Below, piece by piece: positions 25,830 through 33,185 of a stretch of DNA of 57,990 nt. The stretch's first letter is position 1, and each line of letters starts with the position of its first letter. Source of the DNA: an uncultured Duncaniella sp. Lineage in GTDB: Bacteria > Bacteroidota > Bacteroidia > Bacteroidales > Muribaculaceae. The notes beneath the pieces are model-generated. The model ran no database searches and was not told the origin of the DNA. It saw only the letters and a list, made by a program, of their open reading frames with translations. The translations under genes and the position numbers were made by a program. The stretch spans positions 1-57,990 of the forward strand of contig CAJTJG010000020.1 in assembly GCA_910576785.1 (NCBI GenBank), given 5' to 3'.

Positions 25830-27134
25830 TCAAAGATTGAAGTTGAGTCGCCCCATAACCTCATCGTGTAATGTAGATGGTAAGAATTGGGCATATACCT
25901 TTTCGGTGACTAAAACAGAGGTATGTCCCATTAGGAGGCTGATTACATGAACATCGACACCCCTATTTAGAGCCATTACAGCGAATGTGTGTCGAGCGAC
26001 GTGCATTGTGAGATTGAAAGGCAGTCCGATTTTATTTCCAATTTCCTTGAGACTTGTTTGGATAGCCCTATTCTTATTGAGGCGTTTTCGTTTTAATTCT
26101 GCCTCATCGCTGAGGTCAAAATCATCAGAGAGTAAGCCGAACACAAACCGTCCAAGGTCTCGCTCTCTCCACCTTTTCAATATTGACATAGCACCATCGT
26201 TAAGGGGGATTGTCAAAATTCGGTCTGACTTGTATATCACCTTACGGATTTCTCGCTTCTCAAAGTTGATGGATTTCCATTCGAGGGTAATAATGTCGGA
26301 GATACGCATTCCGCAAGCGTGGAAAGAGAAAAGAAATAAATCTATATAATCTTTCGTTCTCGGGTATTTGGATTTGTTATAACGGTCGGCAAATTGCCGA
26401 AGTTGCTCTTCAGTCAAGTAATGAACTTCTGACGCATCTTCTTCGCCTTGCTCTAACCGTGAGGGCAAGTACATTCTTGTCAGTTCATCGTATATTGCGG
26501 AATCTATCAGTTTTTCAGATGAGGCTCTGCGAGCCGCTTTGATGATTGGCGTGAGAGCCTTATTGATTGTCTCGTTGGTATTGCCGTTGCCTTGCCTCCA
26601 AAAGATGTAGTCGCGAATGAGGTCAACCGACAACTCCTTTATATATAATGAGTCCTCGCCATGTTGCTGACGTAAGAATTTGCGAAACATATTGAATCCG
26701 CAAAGAGCGTTGTCGCGGACGCTGATTCCAATTCGTTGCAATTTATATTCGTCCTCAATTACCATTTTGGCATAGTCCACAAAATCATCGGTATTGCGGA
26801 CTCCTTTCGGCACGACCTTACCTTGAACCAACGCTCTAAGCGCATCAATGGTGAGGCGGTGTTTTAGAGAGTAGTCATATATACGCTCGTCAATCTCTCT
26901 ACGTTGGATATCGAGTTGTCGGTTGAGCTTGGTAGCGAAGGCATGGGTAGATGAGATTTCCTTTTTCTTCTTGTCGAAGTATTTCTCCTCAACCCATACC
27001 TCGGTTGCTGCTTTTGCGTGCTTCGACTGCAACACATAATCTATATATACACAATAACGACCATTGGCATCGGCTTTGCGGTCGGTGCGAAGTGTGAGGT
27101 TGCCTTTCAGCTTTGTTGGTTTCGGTCTGCCCAT
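25830..27134 (-). CDS. int: Tyrosine integrase of the element
   Basis: A full-length (434 aa) integrase: an N-terminal arm-binding domain (about 10-90), a SAM-like core-binding domain (about 110-220) and a catalytic domain with Arg277 (CGMRISDIITL), Lys302, His378-x-x-Arg381 (HVARHTF), His404 (LLMGHTS) and nucleophile Tyr414 (EKVYAQF). All five catalytic residues are present, so it should be active. Its start lies 162 nt from the proposed attR. It is the natural candidate for having inserted the element. Confidence 0.92.
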   Translation of the reverse strand: MGRPKPTKLKGNLTLRTDRKADANGRYCVYIDYVLQSKHAKAATEVWVEEKYFDKKKKEISSTHAFATKLNRQLDIQRREIDERIYDYSLKHRLTIDALRALVQGKVVPKGVRNTDDFVDYAKMVIEDEYKLQRIGISVRDNALCGFNMFRKFLRQQHGEDSLYIKELSVDLIRDYIFWRQGNGNTNETINKALTPIIKAARRASSEKLIDSAIYDELTRMYLPSRLEQGEEDASEVHYLTEEQLRQFADRYNKSKYPRTKDYIDLFLFSFHACGMRISDIITLEWKSINFEKREIRKVIYKSDRILTIPLNDGAMSILKRWRERDLGRFVFGLLSDDFDLSDEAELKRKRLNKNRAIQTSLKEIGNKIGLPFNLTMHVARHTFAVMALNRGVDVHVISLLMGHTSVLVTEKVYAQFLPSTLHDEVMGRLNFNL

Positions 27135-27295
27135 GAGTCACTATCCAATTTTCAGGAATATTTTCCGCAAAGATAGCGATTTTGGGGACGTGAATCAAGC
27201 TATTTAGTGCAAAAAAAGAAGATGTTGAGAACGGGTTGCGTCCCCAACACCTTGTAGATGAGGTTGTATTTCAGCGCGTTTTGTGGCGTTTTCGG

Positions 27296-27517
27296 TTAGT
27301 ATTCCTCTTCGTTGAAGAAGAAGTCTTCTTTCGATGGGTAGTCGGGCCAGATGTCCTCGATGCATTCGTAGGTTTCGCCTTCGTCCTCCATCTCCTGAAG
27401 GTTTTCGATGACTTCCATCGGGGCGCCCGAGCGCATGGCGTAGTCTATGAGCTCCTCCTTGGTTGCGGGCCAGGGTGCGTCCTCCAGTTTGGAGGCAAGT
27501 TCAAGTGTCCAGTACAT
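27296..27517 (-). CDS. DUF2795-type small acidic protein (integration target)
   Basis: A 73-aa acidic protein, MYWTLELASKLEDAPWPATK at the N-terminus and IEDIWPDYPSKEDFFFNEEE-Y at the end, a small protein highly conserved in Bacteroidetes; similar proteins are grouped under DUF2795. The function is unknown. The final codons are duplicated at the far end of the element, so the gene was left intact, with a hybrid 3' end, by integration. A promoter lies at 27579-27609. Confidence 0.8.
   Translation of the reverse strand: MYWTLELASKLEDAPWPATKEELIDYAMRSGAPMEVIENLQEMEDEGETYECIEDIWPDYPSKEDFFFNEEEY
27297..27317. other. Probable attR within the 3' end of the DUF2795-type gene
   Basis: This end matches 19 of 21 bases with 20550-20570. 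The last codons of the small gene (F-N-E-E-E-Y-stop) are encoded by both copies. The two mismatches divide the core into runs of 8 identical bases, any of which could hold the crossover. Confidence 0.6.
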
Positions 27518-27578
27518 GTTATGTCAGTATATTGTTTGTGTTGTGTGTGTGATTTTTACCTTTTCCGGTTTTGAGCCG

Positions 27579-27609
27579 CAAAGGTAGTCATTTTCTTAAT
27601 ATATACAAC
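27579..27609 (-). promoter_or_regulatory. Promoter of the DUF2795-type gene
   Basis: On the minus strand TACCTTTG (27579-27586) lies 19 nt from a GTTG -33 (27606-27609). The leader is about 60 nt. Confidence 0.55.
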
Positions 27610-27652
27610 TGAATGTACTGACTGTTTCGTGTATGGACGTTAAATTTTTGTC

Positions 27653-28657
27653 TTATTTAAGTTTTTCGTTGTAGATGAGGTTGAGCACGGTCTGTCCAAC
27701 GGCTTTGAGCGAGGATTTGTCTATGTGGTCCATGTCGTCGGCCATGGTGTGCCATGTGGTGGGGAATGACTTTGACTGATCGTTTTTCGACTCCACGATG
27801 TCTATGGCGGGTATACCGGCCTTGGCTATGAAGTAGTGGTCGTCGATGACGATACCTCCCTCCTTGTTGATGAAGCGGTCGGAGTAGCCGGACTGGGCGG
27901 CGATTGACCATACGCGGTCCACAATCTCGGGTGCGGCCTGGTTGGAGAAGTACTCGCGGTGGAATTTCGCGTCCATGCCGCCCACCATGTCGAGCACTAT
28001 GGCGTAGGCCGGAAGTGAGTCCGTGGCGTAGGGGAGATGCTGCACCCAGTACTGTGTGCCGAGGCACCACGATTCGTCATGGTTGGAGAATCCCGAGGCC
28101 TGTCCGTAGTCCTCAGCGTCCACAAAGAGCATGTCCACCCCTATGCCCGGCTGTCGCTGGCCGAGCTGACGGGCTATCTCGAGCAGTACGCCCACACCCG
28201 AACCGCCGTCGTTGGCGCCCGGGATGGGAGAGGTGCGGAAGTCCTCGTTGGCATCGCTGTCGGCCCACGGGCGGGTGTCGTAGTGGGCGGCCAGGAGGAT
28301 ACGGCGGTTTGCTCCGGGATTGAACGATCCCATCACATTGTTGATCTTGAGCACGTCACCGTTGTAGGCTCTCACCACGCCAGGCTGCAGCCTGACGCTG
28401 TCGGCGCCGTGGCGGCGGAGCTCGGTGCTTATGTATGATGCGCATTCTTGTGCGGCGGCCGATCCCGGCACACGGGGGCCGAGGGCTACCTGATCCTCAA
28501 CATAGGAATATGCGCTGTCGCTATTGAAGACAGCATATGCCTTGAGGCTTGTCGAGGCTTCGTCAGGGTTGTTCTTAGATGGGGTGGATGAGTGGCATCC
28601 CGCCGTCAGAAAGAGCACTCCTGCCACTATACCTCCCATTGTTAATTTGCACATCAT
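27653..28657 (-). CDS. Glutaminyl-peptide cyclotransferase-like M28 lipoprotein
   Basis: A 334-aa protein with a lipobox (FLTAGC, Cys21). The zinc-site motifs run AAHYDTRPW, GANDGGSGVGVLLEIAR (Asp ligand), FVDAEDYG (Glu), WCLGTQYW, IDDHYFIAKAGIPAIDIV and FPTTWHTMADDMDHID (His). The 'DDH...GIP.....V' and 'FP..WHT..D....ID' spacing is that of type II (animal-type) glutaminyl cyclases such as the Porphyromonas enzyme, rather than a plain aminopeptidase. Such enzymes turn N-terminal Gln of exported proteins into pyroglutamate in the periplasm. A lipid anchor implies the periplasmic face of the membrane. Aminopeptidase activity is the alternative. Confidence 0.82.
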   Translation of the reverse strand: MMCKLTMGGIVAGVLFLTAGCHSSTPSKNNPDEASTSLKAYAVFNSDSAYSYVEDQVALGPRVPGSAAAQECASYISTELRRHGADSVRLQPGVVRAYNGDVLKINNVMGSFNPGANRRILLAAHYDTRPWADSDANEDFRTSPIPGANDGGSGVGVLLEIARQLGQRQPGIGVDMLFVDAEDYGQASGFSNHDESWCLGTQYWVQHLPYATDSLPAYAIVLDMVGGMDAKFHREYFSNQAAPEIVDRVWSIAAQSGYSDRFINKEGGIVIDDHYFIAKAGIPAIDIVESKNDQSKSFPTTWHTMADDMDHIDKSSLKAVGQTVLNLIYNEKLK

Positions 28658-28696
28658 GAGATTTGTCGGTTATGGAGTTTGTGTCTGTTCAGACAG

Positions 28697-28725
28697 CAAA
28701 GTTACAACATTGTTACAGTATGTCA
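28697..28725 (-). promoter_or_regulatory. Promoter of the glutaminyl cyclase gene
   Basis: On the minus strand TAACTTTG (28697-28704) is preceded by TTGA/GTTG about 18-19 nt upstream. It serves the ATG at 28657. Confidence 0.5.
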
Positions 28726-28818
28726 ACATCTTTGTTACATTATTATCGTCCGGTTAAGTATAATTAACATTATGCCGTTCATCTTGCGGACGATAACCAT
28801 GTGGCCGGACCGGAGAGG

Positions 28819-29097
28819 CTAATGTCTTTTCTTGAAATAGTCGTTGTGGATCTTTATACTGAAGATGATGACGGCGCAGATGAGCGTGAGGAGGTTGGTG
28901 ATGGACAGGGGCCAGTTGGACAGGAGAATGCCCTGGATCAGAAAGAAGAGCGAGCCGAGGCCCATGAGCAGGAATGTCGGCATGGCTATACCCTCGGTGT
29001 CGCGGGTGCGTATGGTGTAGATGGCCTGAGGCAGATAGCCCGACACCATGCAGATGGCGGCGGCATATCCTACGATGTCAATGATTGTATTTTCCAT
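28819..29097 (-). CDS. SemiSWEET-type sugar transporter
   Basis: A 92-aa protein with three membrane helices (about 5-26, 38-58 and 62-83) and the PQ-loop motif GYLPQ (20-24). SemiSWEETs are half-size SWEET transporters that form dimers and move sugars down their gradient across the inner membrane. The basic tail (YFKKRH) faces the cytoplasm. The gene is co-directional with, but about 210 nt from, the upstream foldase gene, with a strong inverted repeat between. Confidence 0.88.
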   Translation of the reverse strand: MENTIIDIVGYAAAICMVSGYLPQAIYTIRTRDTEGIAMPTFLLMGLGSLFFLIQGILLSNWPLSITNLLTLICAVIIFSIKIHNDYFKKRH

Positions 29098-29167
29098 GTC
29101 CGTGTGGTCTGTAGTGGATTTTTTCTTTTAAAACGCCTTGTCGGGAGGCTTGGTTTTGCAGAGTGTG

Positions 29168-29259
29168 GAAACAGAAGAGGAACGGAAGAAACATACCGTG
29201 TTCAATACCGTTGCGATATTAAAACTCTCAATATGTTTCTTCCGTTCCTCTTCTGTTTC
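29168..29259. terminator. 28-bp perfect inverted repeat (terminator)
   Basis: The arms 29168-29195 and 29232-29259 are exact complements, purine-rich on one side (opening gaaacagaagaggaacgg). They lie 49 nt after the foldase gene's stop on the minus strand. The structure is a long stem-loop with a 36-nt loop. Confidence 0.7.
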
Positions 29260-29307
29260 AGCTATGTTCTCCCTTTGTGGGGGAGTGAGGAAACAAGTAT
29301 GGGGGTC

Positions 29308-31377
29308 TTACTTATAGAAAGTAGTCATGTTGTTCTTGATCTCCTTGTTGCCGATGAGGATACGGTCGAGGGAGTTGCCGAGGCGGGCGGCTCCGCGCTG
29401 CTGGTTGAAGCGGATGGCGCTCTCGTCATAGTTGAAGGGGCGGCCTTCGTTGTCGATGGCTGTCACCTGGAGCACTACCACCGAGTTGTTGCCCTTGAGC
29501 GGGCCTACGAGCTGGCCGGCCTTGGCCGAAGCAACGCGGCCCTGGATGTCGGCCTCGTTGGCACCGATGCCGGGGATGAGATACTGGCCGAAGTTGACTG
29601 TGGTGGTGTCAACCTCTACACCCATGAGCTTGGCATATCCGGCCACGTCCTTGGCCTTGCCATTGTAGTCGGCCAGAAGTTTGGCGGCCTTCTTGTCGTT
29701 GCGGGCGCGGTTGGTGAGCATGGCGTTGAGCTGCGGGTCGCGGGCGGGGGTATATCCGTCATAGATATCCTGCAGGGCTACGGCAAGGAAGCGGCCTGTC
29801 TGGATGTCGCCGAACACGGGCGACACCTCACCCTTCGAGGCGTCCATCACCCAAGCCACAGCATTGTGGCTGTCGTTGAGGTTGCCGAGCATCGGGGTCG
29901 AGGCATCGACATAGGCGGGGAATACGGTGAAGCCGGCGCCCTGAGCGCTATCGGTAAACTCCTTGGCGGTCTTGTGGCTGTTGACGTATGCCTGCAGGCG
30001 GCTCTCGAGGTCATTGATTGTAGCGTTGGAAGGCTCGGTGGTGAAGGTCACGTTGGCTATCTCGTAGACGGTGACAGGAGCGGGGCGCTCGGCCACACGC
30101 ACGATGCGTCCGCCCTGGGCTGTGGTGTCGGGGGCGAAGTATACACCGGTCTCATGTCCGGCTATGAGCTCCTTGACCATTGTGGCGTTGGGGTCGAGCA
30201 GTGATATTTCGGAGTCCTTCTGCGATCCGGCCACGAGGGGCGAAGCGGCGATGGAGTCAAACGGAGTGCCGGCGTTGAGGAGGGCTACGAGCGAGTCCAC
30301 CTGGGCGCGGGTGCCCTGTATGGCCATGAAGTCGAGTTTCACCTTGTCGCTTTCGTTGGTCTTGTTGAGAAGCTTGGCTATTGTGTAGTCATTGCCGAGC
30401 TTCGACACGAGGGTGGCGCGGCCCACCGAGAGGGTGTCGAGAGCGGCCTTGAGGCGTGTCTGCTTGTCCACATCGGCCTGCGAGATCTTGGTGCGCTCCA
30501 CGATGAAGTCGGTCATCGAAGCTACGCCCTCGGTCTCGGGCTGATTGTTGAGGGCGAGGATAGCCTCCTCCACTTTCTTCTGTCCGGCAAGGATGTCGGC
30601 CTGCGAGGGGAGGATGTTGACGGAGATGTACTCGGCCAGACGCTGGGGCTGTGTGAGGGCATAGCGGTTTTTCTCGGCTGAGTAGATCTTGTCGATATCG
30701 GCGGCGCCTACCTCGAAGTCGGTGTCGGGAAGGCTTGTGAGGTCCTTCTTGGCATATACCACGTGGCTTGTGGCGGCGTTGTCGTCATAGAGAGCCTTGG
30801 CGTCGAGCTCGTTGGCTGTGATCACACCGGTGAAGAGGGTGTTGAATTTCTGCTGCAGGAGCATCTTCTCCACGTTGTTCTCGAGGTCGAGCCAGTACTG
30901 CTGGAGCTGGAGTGCCTGTTCCTGGGGCATGCCATATTTTGTGGGGTTGAAGGCCATGTCGTGGGCGGTGACTGCGTCCGGGAGCTGGAGCTGCTGCTGG
31001 ATCATGCGGTCTACCATGGCTGAGTTCTTGCCTACCATTACCTCCGAGAGTTCGGCGTCGGTGACGGTGAGACCGAGCTCTGTGGCCTCGCGGGCAAAGA
31101 GTTTCTCGGCGATCATGGCGTCAAGCACCTGCTGCTGGAGCATGGCGTTGTCCATGCGCTGTCCGCTCTGCTGCATCTGCTGCTGGGCCTGCTGGACGCG
31201 GCGCTGGAATTCCTGAACGTCTATTTTCTGGTCGCCTACCTTGGCGATTGTGGTCCCGGTGCCGAAGAGTGTGCGGCCCGAGGTGAAAAAGTCACCGATG
31301 ATAAAAGCCAGCAGGGCGGCTCCAACGATGAAGAGCAAGAGCACTGACTTGCTACGGATTTTTTCAAGTGTTGCCAT
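29308..31377 (-). CDS. PpiD/SurA-like peptidyl-prolyl isomerase (periplasmic foldase)
   Basis: A 689-aa protein with one N-terminal membrane anchor (SVLLLFIVGAALLAFIIGDFF, about 11-31). The SurA N-terminal module follows (AKVGDQKIDVQEFQRRV, QQQVLDAMIAEKLFAREAT, ELGLTVTDAELSE). The middle holds a degenerate parvulin-like region (QPQRLAEYISVNILPSQADI) and a C-terminal helical part. Proteins of this layout help outer-membrane proteins fold in the periplasm. The N-terminal anchor distinguishes PpiD-like from soluble SurA. It has its own promoter at 31457-31487. Confidence 0.85.
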   Translation of the reverse strand: MATLEKIRSKSVLLLFIVGAALLAFIIGDFFTSGRTLFGTGTTIAKVGDQKIDVQEFQRRVQQAQQQMQQSGQRMDNAMLQQQVLDAMIAEKLFAREATELGLTVTDAELSEVMVGKNSAMVDRMIQQQLQLPDAVTAHDMAFNPTKYGMPQEQALQLQQYWLDLENNVEKMLLQQKFNTLFTGVITANELDAKALYDDNAATSHVVYAKKDLTSLPDTDFEVGAADIDKIYSAEKNRYALTQPQRLAEYISVNILPSQADILAGQKKVEEAILALNNQPETEGVASMTDFIVERTKISQADVDKQTRLKAALDTLSVGRATLVSKLGNDYTIAKLLNKTNESDKVKLDFMAIQGTRAQVDSLVALLNAGTPFDSIAASPLVAGSQKDSEISLLDPNATMVKELIAGHETGVYFAPDTTAQGGRIVRVAERPAPVTVYEIANVTFTTEPSNATINDLESRLQAYVNSHKTAKEFTDSAQGAGFTVFPAYVDASTPMLGNLNDSHNAVAWVMDASKGEVSPVFGDIQTGRFLAVALQDIYDGYTPARDPQLNAMLTNRARNDKKAAKLLADYNGKAKDVAGYAKLMGVEVDTTTVNFGQYLIPGIGANEADIQGRVASAKAGQLVGPLKGNNSVVVLQVTAIDNEGRPFNYDESAIRFNQQRGAARLGNSLDRILIGNKEIKNNMTTFYK

Positions 31378-31456
31378 TCTATGTTTAGATGATTTGATTT
31401 TTCAGGTTTGGGTGTGGATGCTTATGCATGAGTCCCCTTTAGGGGTAATTAACGCA

Positions 31457-31487
31457 CAAAGATACAACAAATTCCCATTAGTTCAAA
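31457..31487 (-). promoter_or_regulatory. Promoter of the foldase gene
   Basis: On the minus strand TTTG (31484-31487) and TATCTTTG (31457-31464) are 19 nt apart, a full match to the phylum consensus. The leader to 31377 is about 70 nt. Confidence 0.7.
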
Positions 31488-31553
31488 ATTTTAGACAGCT
31501 CTTGTGGCACTCTTGCGGCAATATCGCACTTTCGCGCGTTTGTGTCATGATTG

Positions 31554-31670
31554 ACAGTAAGATACGGAAAGACGGATAAGGGACAAAAGCGATGTGACTT
31601 AATAGCCTGTACGATAACAGGTTGTGTGTTGTCGTTTTTGTCCCTTATCCGTCTTTCCGTATCTTACTGT
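31554..31670. terminator. 35-bp perfect inverted repeat downstream of ftsZ
   Basis: The arms 31554-31588 and 31636-31670 are exact complements over 35 bases (arm opening acagtaagatacggaaagac), with a 47-nt loop. It lies 30 nt after the ftsZ stop and is probably the terminator of the division cluster. Confidence 0.75.
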
Positions 31671-31699
31671 ATATTCCGTTATCCTGGCAGCCGCGGGAA

Positions 31700-33139
31700 T
31701 CAGTAGCAGAATGTGTGACCCGTAGGTGTGGATGTCGACGAGGGGCGCGTGCCCGTGTCGTAGGCGCCGTTGCGCACGCTTTCCACTATCTTGCGGTCTC
31801 GCTTGTAGGCCGGATAGTTCTCGAGAGTCTCGCATATCTGGTCATCGTCCATCTGGTTGAGTCCGAGTATTATGGTCGATGTGCGGTCCTGAAGCTTACC
31901 GGGGCCGTATTCCTGTTCTATGCGCTCCTCCGTGACGGTGGCGGGTTGGTTTGCGACGGTCTGGTTTGCGGCGGCAGCCTGCGGTGTGGTTGCCGTGGTG
32001 GTCTGGTGATGGGTGTGTGCCTGGATATCGGAGGTCGTGCCGGGCTGCTGAGGTTGCTGCCTGCGAGCGCCGCCGAATATGAACGGAGCGTTCCCGCCAC
32101 CCTTGCTCTTCTCTATATCCTCCTCCTCGCCGCTGAGCGTCACGTCAAATCCGGCAGCGAGAATGGTGATCTTCACCGAATTGCCGAGGCTCTCGTCGAA
32201 GCTCACACCGTAGATGATGTCCACGTCGTTGTTGATCGAGTTGATGAACGATCTCAGCTCGTCGGTCTCCGACATGAGGAAGTCATCACCCTCGGGATTG
32301 AAGTAGAGATTGAACAGGAGCTTCTTGGAGCCGAGTATGTCGCGGTTCTTGAGCAGAGGTGAGTTGAGGGCGTCCTGGATGGCTGCGGTGACACGTCCGG
32401 GGCCTTCTCCATAACCTGTCGAGATTATGGCCGCGCCGCCGTCGCGAAGGGTGGTGTCCACATCGTTGAAGTCGAGGTTTATGAGACCGTCGCAGTTGAT
32501 GATGTCGGAGATGGAGCGTGCGGCTATCGACAGTGTGTCGTCGGCCTTGGCGAATGCGTTGCGGAACGTCAGGTCGCCGTATATCTCCGTGAGGCGCTCG
32601 TTGTTCACCACAAGGAGGGCGTCCACATACTGTGCCATCTCATCGGCGCCGGCTATGGCCTTCTTGATCTTCACCTGACCCTCGAAGAGGAACGGTATGG
32701 TCACGATGCCTATGGTGAGCAGGCCGCGCTGCTTGGCCACACGTGCCACCACGGGGGCGGCTCCGGTGCCTGTGCCGCCGCCCATTCCGGCGGTGATGAA
32801 CACCATCTTGGTGTCATCGTCGAAGAGGGCGTTGATCTCGTCAACGGCATCCTCGGCATATGCGCGGGCTATCTCGGGTTTGTTTCCGGCGCCGAGACCG
32901 TTGCCTATGGAGAGCTTGCAGGGCACGTCCGAATTGCGCAGGGCCTGGTTGTCGGAGTTGATGTTAACGAACGAAACTTTCTGAATGCCCTGACGGTACA
33001 TGTGGTTGACAGCATTGTTGCCGCCGCCACCCACACCCACGGCCTTTATGATGATGGGGTCGGGGAGATCGTTGGTCTGCGGGGCGAACGCAGATGCGTC
33101 GTCGATGGGCTGGTTGCTGGTGTTGTTATACTGATCCAT
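31700..33139 (-). CDS. ftsZ: Cell division protein FtsZ
   Basis: The protein is 479 aa from the ATG at 33139; an in-frame upstream Met (33223) lies inside ftsA and gives a non-native start. GTPase motifs: VGGGGNNAVNHM, NSDNQAL, the tubulin signature AGMGGGTGTGAAP and NLDFNDV. The core ends near residue 330. A long Gln/Thr/Ala-rich linker (PQQPGTTSDIQ, HHQTTTATTPQ) follows, then a C-terminal helix and tail. FtsZ polymerises into the Z ring at midcell. It lies 46 nt downstream of ftsA and ends the division cluster. Confidence 0.97.
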   Translation of the reverse strand: MDQYNNTSNQPIDDASAFAPQTNDLPDPIIIKAVGVGGGGNNAVNHMYRQGIQKVSFVNINSDNQALRNSDVPCKLSIGNGLGAGNKPEIARAYAEDAVDEINALFDDDTKMVFITAGMGGGTGTGAAPVVARVAKQRGLLTIGIVTIPFLFEGQVKIKKAIAGADEMAQYVDALLVVNNERLTEIYGDLTFRNAFAKADDTLSIAARSISDIINCDGLINLDFNDVDTTLRDGGAAIISTGYGEGPGRVTAAIQDALNSPLLKNRDILGSKKLLFNLYFNPEGDDFLMSETDELRSFINSINNDVDIIYGVSFDESLGNSVKITILAAGFDVTLSGEEEDIEKSKGGGNAPFIFGGARRQQPQQPGTTSDIQAHTHHQTTTATTPQAAAANQTVANQPATVTEERIEQEYGPGKLQDRTSTIILGLNQMDDDQICETLENYPAYKRDRKIVESVRNGAYDTGTRPSSTSTPTGHTFCY

Positions 33140-33185
33140 ATCGGTTTGTTGTCTGTGTGTGGTGGAGTGATGGTGGTGTGGGGGA

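Larger units (their letters stand above)
20571..27296. mobile_element. Integrated mobile element of about 6.7 kb
   Basis: The segment lies between duplicated copies of the 3' end of a small gene. It carries a full tyrosine integrase at one end (25830-27134), an excisionase-like HTH protein, a putative replication initiator, a NUMOD3-like protein, an SH3-barrel protein, a compact recombinase and a zinc-ribbon membrane protein. It is more AT-rich than the flanking core genes. No relaxase or conjugation gene is visible, so it would have to be mobilised by another element or behave as a satellite. Confidence 0.65.

Noticed and set aside
28801..30204. A 467-aa plus-strand frame across the SemiSWEET and foldase genes
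   Set aside because: It is antisense to two well-supported genes, with a composition typical of shadow frames (Val/Gly/His-rich, no motif).
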